Shown one piece after another: positions 53,971 through 63,937 of a stretch of DNA of 64,000 bases. Origin of the DNA: Eupeodes corollae (Eukaryota; Arthropoda; Insecta; Diptera; Syrphidae). The translations under genes and the position numbers were made by a program. The stretch covers positions 99,688,315-99,752,314 of the forward strand of contig NC_079147.1 in NCBI RefSeq assembly GCF_945859685.1, written 5' to 3'. Numbering within the stretch: the stretch's first letter is position 1; each line of letters begins with the position of its first letter. The notes beneath the pieces were generated by a model. It made no database searches and had not been told where the DNA came from. It saw only the letters and a program-made list of their open reading frames with translations.

Positions 53971-55079
53971 ATGAAACAAAAATAAAGTTGTTAACCTTCC
54001 GACCACAACACTTTTAAAATATATTTACATACACCACAGCAGGGGTGACATAACACCACAGCCAAGAAAATATATATAACAAAATACTTTAAAGTAAAAC
54101 ACACATTTTTTATTCAAACAATACAATTAATATACTTTGTTGAAAACATATAAAAACTTAATTCATAAAAAAAAACAAATATTTTTACGAAAAACGGTAG
54201 AAAAAAGAATGAAGCAAAAATTGCGTTGGTTCCTAAAATTTTAAGACATTTTTAAAATTTAAAAATGACCGCTAGGAGTCGCCAATTAACATTGAAAATC
54301 ATAAAAATCGATAAAGTACCCAATCGCACAGGTCCGTTGCAGATGTTCTGTAGATTGATATTGTAATAATTTAACTAGAAGTTTTTCCATTACATTTTTT
54401 AAAAAGGTGTCCTAATAGTAGTTCGTTGGCATGGAGTAAGCAAAGAACCATTGCAAAGGTCGTTTTATTTTTGTTTCGATTGTTCAAATGATTCCATTTT
54501 TTATCTTGGTGTTATTGTTAGTCCCCTCCCAGCCAATAAGCTTTTATTTATTTGTTAAAATTTATTATTACTGTTTATTTGTAAATGTCAATGTGATAAT
54601 ATATTACTGATCTGTATAATTTATCTGACCATAATCTTACAAAACCGCTGTTACAATTGTTGTAGTAGCTCGTCTGATATTTTGAATCTCTCTGCCACCT
54701 TTGCAACATTAAAAAGAGATTTTGGTTTTGGGCCAAGTGAAGCAGTGGAGGCATTTTTTTTTTGGTTATCTTGTTAAAGCTTCAGTTTTAATGTCTTCAT
54801 CGGTATCTGAATTGTTACTTATTTGTTTTTGCGTGGGCGTCGGCCAGTATTTAGATGTGTTTAAAGTTAAATTGCATGGCCATTTTCTTTTCAGATATTT
54901 TTGAAGTTTGATGGTTTCATCAACATCGATATTCCCGATCATCGTTTTTCTGCCAGACCTTTTTTCTTTCAAGAACAAACGTTCTTTCTCAAGCACTTTT
55001 TATTTTTAGGGCATTAATCTCAATACATTTAAAAGCATTCATTCGAAGCTCAAAAACATCGGGTACTCTTCGGCCCTTG
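53971..55079. other. No gene recognised (intron)
   Basis: AT-rich. The minus-strand frame 54766-54996 (KRSGRKTMIGNIDVDETIKL) is hydrophilic and Lys-rich and could be a scrap of a host or transposon protein, but no family is recognisable. Confidence 0.35.
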
Positions 55080-55495
55080 GGTGTTTTAAGAAGTTCAATG
55101 TAATTGTTTTTTTTTTTAAATAATTCAATTGACAATTTTTTTAACAATACACGAAAACTACAAACTTCATAACCAAGACAAATCGGCACACAAGATGGAA
55201 AGTTATCTTTGTGGGTTGTATCCCAGCCTCTTTTTTGAATTGCCATGGTAAAAAATCACCAACTTAATTTTTTTGAGAGTCATTTCTGCATTATTATAAC
55301 AAAATTTATTTGAAGTCGATATTTTTACTTGTTCTTGAGCTATGGACGACTTAAAAAAAATCACGAACGTACGTGCATACACACGCACCGCACATACGTC
55401 GTTCTAAAAATCTTTTATTTCGATTGTAGGGAACTTGAAACGTCGAGAAATGTCAAAATTTTCAATTCGACAAATCGGACCGATTACAAGACAAA
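55080..55495 (-). repeat. ~1-kb GTAC/ACGT repeat, copy f (partial)
   Basis: Minus-strand copy retaining the 3' end (AAGATGGAAAGTTATCTTTG near 55191, TTGTATCCCAGCC) and the 5' part (GGACGACTT, ACGAACGTACGTGCATACAC, GAAACGTCGAGAAATGTC) with the AT-rich body deleted. The next copy's 3' end (GGCTGGGATGCGAACC) follows at once, so f and g stand head to tail. Confidence 0.82.
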
Positions 55496-56520
55496 AGGAG
55501 GCTGGGATGCGAACCACACTGATAACTTCCCATCCCCTCTGTCGATTTTTCTTGCTTAAAAGTTTGTATGTTTTCCTCTTGGGTTAAAAAAGTTGTTAGT
55601 TGAATTAAATTACCAACAAAAAGTTTTAGTATTGTTTTTATTCTTTATAAAAAAAACTGTCAATTTTATTTTTCTCAACATTTTAATGAATGTTGACAAA
55701 AGTATTTTTAAAAAGATATAAAGTTTTGAAAAGATATTTCAGTTGAAAATTTTGTTAAATTTTCTTTTAAATTTTTATTTTTTGTAAAAAAAACTGTTAA
55801 TTCGATTTTTGTCAAAATGTTACTGAATGTTGATAACTATATTTTTCAATAGATACATAATAATTTGAAATGCAATTTTTACAAACTTTGAGTAATGTTT
55901 CTTTAAGTTTTTATTTTTTACAAAAAAACTGTCAATTCGATTTTTCTCAAAACTTGACCAGATGTCAAAAACGTTATTTTTCGTTGCACAAAATTGTTTT
56001 GGAGATAAAATCATTTAGCATTCGTAAAACTTTCGAGGTGACAAAAGTTTTTTTTAGTTTTTTGATTTATAAAAAAACCGTAATTGGATTTTTTTTTTCA
56101 AAAAATGTCTTTGTTTTGTATCAATTTACAATTTATTATAAAAAAAAATTAGTTCAAGTTTTTTGCGTTTTTGGTTCATGATATATTTAAGGTTAACCAA
56201 AATTTTCACCTTTTTTTAAACTGCTATGGTAAAAAAAACGCCCACACATTTTTTTGAGAGCCCTTTCGACATCTTTTTGTCTTAATATCTGTATAGCAAA
56301 ATTTATTTGAAGTCTATATCTCTTCTGGTTCTTGAGCTATGGACGACAAAAAAAACGTCGCGAACGTACGGACATACGGACGTACGGACGTACGAACGTA
56401 CGTACACACGCATGAGCAGACATCTCTCTAAATATATTTTATTTCGAATCTATTGACCTTAAAACGTCGAGAAATGTAAAAATTTTCAATTTGACAAATC
56501 GAACTCGTTACGAAAGTTAA
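55496..56520 (-). repeat. ~1-kb GTAC/ACGT repeat, copy g (near full length)
   Basis: Minus strand from GGCTGGGATGCGAACCACAC (55500) through ATAACTTCCCATCCC, the AT-rich body, TTTTTGAGAGCCCTTTCG, the ACGT block at 56363-56412 (GAACGTACGGACATACGGAC and on), CGTCGAGAAATG and CAATTTGACAAATCG. The final AGGAAGTT palindrome is missing. Together with copy c it defines the consensus. Confidence 0.85.
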
Positions 56521-56534
56521 TAAAAAAACAAAGG

Positions 56535-56933
56535 GTAAACATTTTGGTTAACCCAAAATATCTCACGAACAAATAACGGTAGAGACTTGAATTAAATTTT
56601 ATATAATATATTGTGATATGATACCATAAAAGTACATTTAAAAAAAAAATCAAGTAACGGTCTTTTTTATAAATAAAAAAAAATTGAAAAGAAAATGTTT
56701 GTCTCCTCGAATATTTTGCGAACAAAAAAAAAGAATTTATTTCCAAGGTAATTGTGTGCAACGAAAAATAAGGTTTTTGACATCTGGTCAAGTTTTGAGA
56801 AAAATCGAATTGACATTTTTTAATTCAAGTTGGCAAAAATTGATCTTCGACTCAAATATCATTTAAAAAAATTTAAGATTATAGCTTCAAGCTTATTTTG
56901 ACTTATAAGAAATATTGTTTTCAACATTTTTGA
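56535..56933 (+). repeat. ~1-kb GTAC/ACGT repeat, copy h (partial)
   Basis: Plus-strand body piece: TTTTGGTTAACCCAAAATAT, CGGTAGAGACTTGAATTAAA, GTGCAACGAAAAATAAGG, ACATCTGGTCAAGTTTTGAG. It faces copy g and is cut at 56933 by the BEL/Pao element, in the TGTTTTCAACATTTT block. Confidence 0.8.
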
Positions 56934-57285
56934 TGCGACTAGCTTTTTAGCCGAATATTAAAGCTATGAAAACAAATGAAACGCGATAAATTTGCAAGTA
57001 ATATAATTTATTCTTTATTAAATAAGCGCGGAGATGGTCTGTCGATAAATACAAAAATGGACTGTGTTAGGGCAAGTGCGATTGATAACAACAGCTATTC
57101 TTGACAGGTTGATGATGAAGGCGTGCTAATAAATTGCAAAGGTTCTATAGTTGGTCATGGCCTACGTTTGGCATTGGCTTTGACATGAAATTGCTATTTG
57201 GTGCTAGAAGAAAACTAGAAACATTATAGGGTGATGTTTTGGGTTATTGTCAACAACCAAAGTTATTTTTTTGCGAACAGCAACA
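56934..57285 (-). repeat. 3' long terminal repeat of the BEL/Pao element
   Basis: 352 bp, plus-strand TGCGACTAGC...GAACAGCAACA. Near-identical to 59662-59894 apart from two blocks (about 40 and 85 bp) present only here. Confidence 0.88.
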
Positions 57286-57320
57286 TACTGCCCGCCTTGA
57301 AAGCTCCTACTTTTAACACT

Positions 57321-58466
57321 TTATGTACCTTTGCTTGTATTTTCAAGATCGAGTTCGAATGGTATTGGACACAATTTGGATATCGCACGTTTATAGATAC
57401 CTGTGGCTGTTTTGACGTTAGCCACACGTATGTTCCCATCGTCTCCTGTGTAGATTTTAACGATTCGTCCCATTGGCCATTTGAGAGGTGGTGTGTTATC
57501 TTCCTCTAAAAGAACTAGCTCATTAATGTGAATGTTAGGTTGTGCAGAATTCCATTGTTTTCGAAGTTGAAGTTGTTGAAGGTAGTCATGTGACCATCGT
57601 CGCCAGAAGTTTTGTTGGATCCATTGAAGAAATTGGTATCGTTTCAGGTTGCTAATGTTGCAAGGTTCTGCAATACTGGTAAGTGGTGACCCAACCAGAA
57701 AATGTCCTGGGGTGAGGGCTGTCAAGTCGTTAGGATTACTGGACATTGGAGTGAGAGGCCTGCTGTTCATAACTGCCTCAATTTGGCAGCAAACTGTTGT
57801 CATCTCTTCAAATGACAGCACCGCTTGACCAATAATTCGTCGAAGGTGGTGCTTGGCGACTTTCACAGCTGCCTCCCAGAGGCCTCCAAACTTGGGGAAG
57901 CGTGGTGGAATAAAACTCCATTCAATTCCATCTTGAAGACACTCTTGACGAATGATTTCGTTGTGCTGCTCGGACATGTATAATGTATGCAACTCTCTAA
58001 GTTCCCGATGTGCTCCTGTAAAATTAGTAGCATTGTCTGAATATATCTTAATGCACTTATTAATTAAAGATGTACCTCCTCCATTGGAAAGATTAACCAG
58101 TGCGGCAGCAAGTAATACGTACCCAGCATCTCGATTGGTGTTGTCCGCATGGCTTGCCTGTAAAGAGGTAGATGAAGACGAAGGTAATGGATTAGCATTA
58201 ACAATTTCTTTTGAATCTGCTGCTGATGGTGCAGGAGTCTGAGGAATTGCAGGTGCGATGCGCTCACGATGAAACAAGGTATGATCACTGTCACCACATT
58301 TTTGACATTTATATGCCGAGTTGCAATGTTGTACTGTGTGACGTCCTCGTAGGCAGTTAAGGCATAATTTCAACTCCTTGGTGAGCTTGAAGCGATCCAT
58401 TGGAGATAAGTTAACAAATTTTGTACAGCTAAATGGGTTGTGTGATGGCTGGTTCCAAAGACACAA
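57321..58466 (-). pseudogene. BEL/Pao gag C-terminus fused to integrase C-terminus
   Basis: Open frame of 381 codons. Residues 1-70 are the gag zinc-knuckle region (CLNCLRGRHTVQHCNSAYKC then QKCGDSDHTLFH). Residues ~112-130 (GYVLLAAALVNLSN) match the start of the BEL protease region. A jump then leads to KIYSDNATNFTGAHRELREL (~143-162), the integrase block with its second catalytic Asp. GLWEAAVKVAKHHLRRI (~198-214) and the conserved MNSRPLTPMSSNPNDL (~236-251) follow. TPGHFLVGSPL and WQ/RRW-like blocks with LVLLEEDNTPPLKWPMGRIV close the protein. The deletion junction keeps the frame. It lacks the first integrase Asp and all of RT. Confidence 0.88.
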
Positions 58467-59592
58467 GGTGACGTTGAAGGTGGATTGGTTGTAAGCAAGG
58501 ACGAGTTCTTGAATAACGATTCTTGAGTTCTTGATTTGGCGAGGTGATGCGACTGCGACTGTTGTGATCGTTGATGCGATTGTAATGTGTTGGCTGATGT
58601 AGAACTGCGATGTGATTTTGCTTCGATGATGTTGAGAGTTTTACACCGTCTCTCCATGAATGTGCAGAGATCATTCCAGGATGGGAATTCAAAGGCGTCA
58701 CTATTTGTCAGGGTTGTGGAATCCAAATTTTGGGTTAATTTGCTAAGGGTCTTCTGCTCTTGTCCGGCCCATATTTCATCTTCCCATTTGGCTTGGGACT
58801 CGTTATCAAACTTTGACAAGATCAAATGCAGCAAGAATCCATCAGAAATTTGTTCCGTAGTACCTATTGAATTGAGTGCTCGGAGATTGACATTGATGGT
58901 GTCAATCATACCACGAATAGTTTCCACAGTGGGTTTAACTATGGAGTGCAGTTGAAAGATTTCTTGGATGTGTGCCTGGAATAAAATTCGTTTGTTATCA
59001 TATCTGCATTTGAGAAGTTCGATGGCAGTTTCGTAGTTTTGGCAGGTGCATTCTAGAGACTCAATTACTCTGGCTGCGTCTCCATGGATGCAAGACCGGA
59101 GATACTGAAACTTTTCGATGTTGGTGAGCTCCTTGTTGTTATGAATAAGCGAGTTGAACATGTCTGAGAAATCCATCCATTTGGTATACGATCCCGAGAA
59201 TGATGGAAGTGCTAACTTTTGTAAGTTCACACGAGATTTATGTGAAGTGGTGACGTTGTTGGGTGCGATGGTGCTATTTGGTGCCAAAAAGGTATCCAGA
59301 TGTTGGAGCATATCTGAACGTAGAGTGTAATACTTACCACTCTCTTACCACTTGTGAGTTCTTCTTCGTCAAGACGTTCGATCTGGGACTGCACCTTCTC
59401 AAAGTTGATGTTCTGAGTCTCGAGCATTTGCAATTTGGTTTCAACCTGGAAGCGATTAAGAGAATTCAAATTAGTGGCCAGAAAGTTTTTAGCTTTAGTT
59501 TGCTGTCCAAGGATGACAGCATGTTGAGACCGGAGAGCCCTTAATTCAGTTTCATACGACTCATCCGATTTGGTTTTGGTTTCATTTGACAT
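58370..59592 (-). pseudogene. BEL/Pao gag, broken by two frame shifts
   Basis: The N-terminus starts at ATG 59592 (MSNETKTKSDESYETELRAL) with a coiled-coil-like stretch. A shift near 59300-59340 moves the frame to LQHLDTFLAPNSTIAPNN. This is followed by the conserved LQKLALPSFSGSYTKWMDFS and DMFNSLIHNN, LTNIEKFQYLRSCIHGDAAR, YETAIELLKCRY and QIS-DGFLLHLILSKFD, a typical DUF1759-type gag. A second shift near 58400-58460 separates this from the zinc-knuckle frame. So no single full gag can be made from this copy. Confidence 0.85.
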
Positions 59593-59661
59593 AATAGCGA
59601 TTTTTCAATTCACGATTGTTCACAATTTGACACAAGTTCAAATTTTCGGGAATAAATTTAG

Positions 59662-59894
59662 TGCGACTAGCTTTTTAGCCGAATATTAAAGCTAATTTAT
59701 TCTTTATTAAATAAGCGCGGAGATGGTCTGTCGATAAATACAAAAATGGACTGTGTTAGGGCAAGTGCGATTGATAACAACAGCTATTCTTGACAGGATG
59801 ATGATGAAGGCGTGCTAATAAATTGCAAAACATTATAGGGTGATGTTTTGGGTGTTTGGCAACAACCAAAGTTAATTTTTTGCGAACAGCAACA
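59662..59894 (-). repeat. 5' long terminal repeat of the BEL/Pao element
   Basis: 233 bp, same ends as 56934-57285 but missing two internal blocks. Downstream on the minus strand, CTAAATTTATTCCCG follows the repeat, where the primer-binding site should be; I could not match it to a tRNA. Confidence 0.85.
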
Positions 59895-60960
59895 ATCATA
59901 TTTCTCATTTTTGTTTCAAAATGTTTTTTCGATTTCAACAGAATTTTAATAATTTTCAATCTGTAAATTCAAATTTGTAATTTATTTCTAAATCCTGAGC
60001 CCTTTAGTGCCATTTTTTTTACAAAGCAAATTGTTAAAGTATATGATTCCTTGAAATAGTATTGTCGGGAAGTGCCTTTTAATTTGAATGTTGTAAATTA
60101 GTCAGTTACAATATTTTAAGTGCTTTAGCTGTAGTTCAGCTACTATTTTGGTCATGGAGATGAAATTCGATACGATACATATCATCGTCTAGTCTTGTAA
60201 GTTTTGCAAATTTGAAATACCTTGCTTTATTAATTTACGCGGAAATAGAAAACTTTCTGAGTTTTTTTACGGTAAAAAGGAAATAATGTCACAAATTGTC
60301 GAGGCACTTCCGTGAACTTTGATAGCTTTTTAAATTTGATCAAATTTCAATATCAGGTAAAGCTTTTGATTGATTGAGACTTTTTTTAATTTAAAAACTT
60401 CTACCTTTTCTCTTAGAATTTTATCTTTCACCTTTTTGTAATAAAAAACAATTTTGAAACAATTGTGTTATCCCTGAAATTTTCGAAAAATTAAGGGAGT
60501 TAGTGCTTCTCACTAAAACCCTTTAATTTTAAAATGATTTGATACTCAAGTTTATAACAATAACAATATTATATGTACCTTACATCTTTTATTTAATTTT
60601 TTTTAAATGTTTTCTATAGAAACAATGTTGTTGGTAATTAAAAAAAATCAGACTTAAAACAAGACCTTTTTTTCCCATAAGAGATACCAACATTGAATTC
60701 CTTTAATTTGGCATTCCTCTCATATTTCGAATTGGATAGAACATAGGAATATCAAAACATGACACAAATCTAATCAAAAAAACAAAGTAATAGGTATTGG
60801 AATACTTCTTCTAGCTCCTCGTAGATATATTTAGGTAAAGGTACAATAGCTAATGGTTATTTATTATGTTTCAATTTAGGTTTATATTTTTTGTTGTATC
60901 TTAACATCAAAATAAAAAATAAAAAGTCTTTCTATAAAACTTTATTTTACTCTTTGACAG

Positions 60961-61048
60961 ATGAGTCCTTGACTTGTAACGTGTGTGATAGAGCTTTTCA
61001 TTGTCACAGGCAGTTGGCGTCCCATCAACAAAAAAAGCGACATTTTGG
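60961..61048 (+). CDS. C2H2 zinc-finger exon
   Basis: 88-nt exon between TTTGACAG (60960) and donor GTAAGT (61049). Phase 1 in, phase 2 out. It encodes ESLTCNVCDRAFHCHRQLAS then HQQKKRHFG: a C-x2-C-x12-H C2H2 finger with the second His at HQ or RH, and HQQKKRH in place of the usual linker. The acidic end of the previous exon (SDDEDY) runs directly into it. Such a finger binds DNA or RNA, and the protein is likely nuclear. Further exons lie beyond the parts I can recognise. The gene identity is not recognised. Confidence 0.8.
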
Positions 61049-61715
61049 GTAAGTGCTTGATCCATTGTTATTTTTCTATTTTGTAGGATTAGGTTAAGTG
61101 GGGGAGTGGGTGTGGGAGAGTTGGTTTGTGGCTGAAATTACATGTTTTCTTTTTTTTCAAAACAAGAAAATTGAATAAAATTGAATTTTATTGAAGGTTT
61201 TTGGTTTCTTTATTGTGTATTGGGTGTCAAATGGAAGTTGAATAATAAAAGACTGCATGGAATTACTTTTAGGGAAAAAGGAACTTAGGAATTCGAATTT
61301 TATGTACAAGGATGTCTGATGAAGAAGTAGATAAACCCACAGAAAACATCTATGGTCCTCCATAAAAGGAATTGTGTGAAGTACCAATGTATTTAATTTT
61401 GTCACTTTTTTAAATTGAATTTTTAAGGAGTTATTGGGATGAATATTTAAAATAGTCAAATCTTTCTTCATATTAATGGTAAATTTGTTATTAACGTTTG
61501 CTCATCAAGAATCTACTCGCGTTTAAATGTCTCCTCCTAAATTTATAATTAAATTATAAATTATTTTTAAGCAGTTTATCAACTTTACCAATTATGGTTT
61601 AATTTGAAAGATTGCCAACCAAAATTTAAAAACTCAAGTTTCTGAGTTTATTTCCGTCTTTTAGGGATATTCATGATTTTTCTGGAATTGAAATTAATTT
61701 AATTTTTCATAGGCT
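61049..61715. other. Intron sequence, nothing recognised
   Basis: Follows the GTAAGT donor. The minus-strand frame at 61157-61471 has no motif. No further acceptor/exon pair was recognised before the window ends. Confidence 0.35.
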
Positions 61716-62010
61716 CAAAATAGGATGGGGTGCGTTGAATTTAAGGTCTTTCAAGACATTTTTAGTCGAAAACCAATTTTGTCAATTTTAGTAGCATTTC
61801 TTGAAAATTTTTATTTCTTACATCAAATACAGATTGGATTTTTCTTAAAACAATACCTACCTTCATTTATTCAAGAGATATCGAAAATCGAACACCAATG
61901 TGGGTAAAATTTTTTGTAGATTTTAATTTTTATGAAAAAACTGACTGTTGGGTTTTTATATAAAAATTAGGAAACGCCGAAGACAATATTTTTACCTGCC
62001 TCATATAGAC
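61716..62010 (-). repeat. ~1-kb repeat body, copy i (partial)
   Basis: Matches the inverted body seen at 23.28-23.47 kb: TTTTTAGTCGAAAACCAATT, TTTTAGTAGCATTTCTTGAA, TTTTTTGTAGATTTTAATTT. The ends are missing. Confidence 0.6.
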
Positions 62011-62089
62011 AATGTATGAAAACTTTCGAATTCGTAAAAAAATCACAATCGAGATTTCGATCAAACATTGGTAGAGAGGTAAAAAAAGT

Positions 62090-62135
62090 GGGTGCCCTGA
62101 TTCCGTTCAACTGGTTGAACGGAATCAGGGCACCC
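62090..62135. repeat. Perfect 22-bp inverted repeat (hairpin)
   Basis: Arms 62090-62111 and 62114-62135 are exact reverse complements separated by TG (centre TTCAAC-TG-GTTGAA, outer ends GGGTGCCC/GGGCACCC). GC-rich in an AT-rich setting. Pairing stops at a T/T on each side. Nothing else in the window shares it. Confidence 0.9.
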
Positions 62136-62204
62136 TGAATCCAATGAATTGGGGCGATTGATTTAAAATTTGGAAATAAAGGTTTGTAATCGATTCACGT
62201 CAGT

Positions 62205-62296
62205 CGTTTTTATAACTTCCCATATGAAGTTGTTGTAATCGGTGCAATTTGTCGAATTGAAAATGTTGACATTTCTCGACGTTTAAAGCTCCCTAG
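62205..62296 (+). repeat. ~1-kb GTAC/ACGT repeat, copy j (5' end only)
   Basis: ATAACTTCCCATATGAAGTT (62211), GTAATCGGTGCAATTTG, GACATTTCTCGACGTTTAAA, GCTCCCTAG, then it breaks off at a LINE 3' end. Confidence 0.85.
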
Positions 62297-62481
62297 ATTA
62301 GGTTAGGTTATGTAGACTGTCCTAGATAGAAACGAAAGACTTAGGCCAGTTTAATGGCCCATTTTGATAACTTGAGGCTTCCTTTTAAGCTCAACAGCAC
62401 CAGTTTGAGTCCCTTACGAAACATGAAAGATTGATTATGCTGATATGATTCAAATCGTTAAAAAAGAATTCTCCTAGGTAC

Positions 62482-62493
62482 TTCTAGCGTTTT
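62482..62493. repeat. Target-site duplication, left, of SINE copy 5
   Basis: TTCTAGCGTTTT, repeated exactly at 62787-62798; both lie within the 3' part of the LOA/R1-like LINE. Confidence 0.85.
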
Positions 62494-62786
62494 TTGTAGG
62501 ACCCGCGGCATGGTGGTTAGTGCGTTGGACTGTCATGCGAGAGGTCTTGGGTTCGATTCCTGCCTGTGCCACCTAACTTTTTTCGTGGGTACTGCCTCTT
62601 GCCAAACCCTCTAAAAGTAATTCTTGTCATGAAAAGTGCTTTCTCAAACTAGCCGTTCATATTCGGCATATAAACTGTAGGTCCCTACTATCTCTGACAA
62701 CATTACCCGCAGATAGGAATGGTTTAGAGCTGTAAGTCACTAGGCTCTGGTTCTCTACGGACTGTTGCGCTACCTAATTTATTTAA
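62494..62786 (+). mobile_element. tRNA-headed SINE, copy 5 (nested in LINE)
   Basis: Well preserved: leader TTGTAGGACCC, head GCGGCATGGTGGTTAGTGCG, B box GGTTCGATTCC (62550-62560), GTGCCACC, body with AAAAGTGCTTTCTCAAACTA, tail CTACGGACTGTTGCGCTACC. Exact 12-bp target duplication. Confidence 0.93.
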
Positions 62787-63751
62787 TTCTAGCGTTTTCG
62801 AGCCAGAGAAGGGTATGTCCAGAGAAGATGAAGAATTGTTTCCTCCTCTTCCTCGTCCATACAGTTTCTGCAAAAGTCATTTGAGTGACAGTGTCCGGTT
62901 ATGACACCTATTATCAAGCTTATATGCGATCTGCTTAGAGATAGTAAGCACCTTGAACATTTTTAATCCAGTGTTGGCCAGATGTTTTTTGTGACCTGGC
63001 ACGTGGTGATGTTGTTCCACCTGGTGCCTGACTGTTTTAAGGTTTATAGATCAGATGTTGATATCACATTTTCTTTAAGCCAGGACAAGACTTCTTTTAT
63101 CACCAAAAGTTCCGCCTGGAACACGATACAATGATTTGGAAGGCGGAATGAGAGACAAATGGAATTTTGTATTTCCTCGAAAATAAGACTGAATCGGTTT
63201 TGTGTGGGTTGACACCCAAACCACATCGATCAGCCTTAAGAATTGTTGTATCTAAGGCATTTTGTAAGAGTTCTTTTAAGGTGATAAAAAGATGATTTCC
63301 TGAAACCTCTATAGCAACGTCGTCTGCATAGTCGATTACTCGGAAACCCTCCGCCTCCAGACTAATTAGGTTTTTATTTACCACTAGGTTCCAGAGGAGA
63401 GGGGATAGAACAACACCTTGCAGTGTCCCTCTACTAACAAATCGTCTCGCAGAAGAGTTGCCCAATTTCGAGTTAAATATTTTACTAAAAATTGCCTCAT
63501 GGATTGGTGCAATTATGTAAGAAGTTTTTTGTAGCTCGGCTGGTATTATTTCATCTGGTCCTGCAGATTTAAATGGTTTGAAGCTATTAAGAGCCCATTG
63601 TAGCTTGTCCCTTGTGATCAGACCTTGTGGATATGTTTCGGTAAGAGAACTATTAGGAAAGTGAATATAAGTGAGTAATAAGTTTAGCGATTCATTACTT
63701 GAATTTGTCGAGGAGCCGTCTGCATTTCTCAAGCAGCTTGGCATCGCTGGA

Positions 63752-63937
63752 TTTTTTTTTTTTGTTTGTTTTTTTTTGGGTGGCGCAACAGTCCGTTGTG
63801 AACCAGGGCCTAGTGACTTACAACTCTCAACCATTCCTGTGTGCGAGTACTGTTGTCAGGAATATAAGGGACCAACAATTTTATGCCGAATCCGAACGGA
63901 TAATTTGAGAAAGCACTTATTCATGACTAGCATTACT
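63752..63937 (-). mobile_element. tRNA-headed SINE, copy 6 (truncated)
   Basis: Inverted 3' half. An A-rich tail appears as a T-rich tract at 63752-63777, followed by GGGTGGCGCAACAGTCCGTT, GAACCAGGGCCTAGTGAC and AAGCACTTATTCATGACTAG. It stops at 63937 where the ~1-kb repeat begins, so the tRNA head is lost. Confidence 0.88.

Larger units (their letters stand above)
56934..59894 (-). mobile_element. BEL/Pao LTR retrotransposon, internally deleted
   Basis: A 2.96-kb minus-strand element with paired long terminal repeats, a gag gene, and a pol gene reduced to the first residues of the protease region plus the C-terminal half of integrase. The rest of protease, reverse transcriptase and RNase H are absent, so it could move only with help from a complete relative. 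It is inserted next to repeat copy h in the zinc-finger gene intron, antisense to that gene. I see no clean 4-6-bp target duplication (TTTGA on the left, TCATA on the right). Confidence 0.9.
51302..60960 (+). other. Intron of the zinc-finger gene, ~9.66 kb
   Basis: Bounded by GTATGA (51302) and TTTGACAG (60960). It contains an RT relic (52.95-53.97 kb), three ~1-kb repeat pieces (55.08-56.93 kb) and a BEL/Pao element (56.93-59.89 kb). The parts 51302-52950, 53971-55080 and 59895-60960 show no gene. Phases of the two flanking exons match; whether a further exon is hidden inside cannot be excluded. Confidence 0.65.
62297..63750 (-). mobile_element. LOA/R1-like LINE with RNase H, degenerate
   Basis: Minus strand from about 63740: LLLTYIHFPNSSLTETYPQG, LQWALNSFKPFKSAGPDEI, IPAELQ. 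A deletion of ~70 residues follows. Then come SRGTLQGVVLSPLLWNLVVN (63400-63460), GFRVIDYADDVAIEVSGNHL (63290-63350, catalytic box) and CGLGVNPHKTDSVLFSRKYK (63180-63240). RNase H remnants are ICLSFRLPNHCIVFQAE and LLVIKEVLSWLKEN near 63065-63150. A cysteine block with DEEEET is near 62850. The 3' untranslated end matches the 19.5-kb fragment and finishes in TAACCTAACC near 62300. It is interrupted by SINE copy 5. Not active. Confidence 0.8.

Noticed and set aside
56363..56412. CRISPR-like array
   Set aside because: Repeats are short contiguous ACGT units without unique spacers, inside a eukaryotic repeat family.
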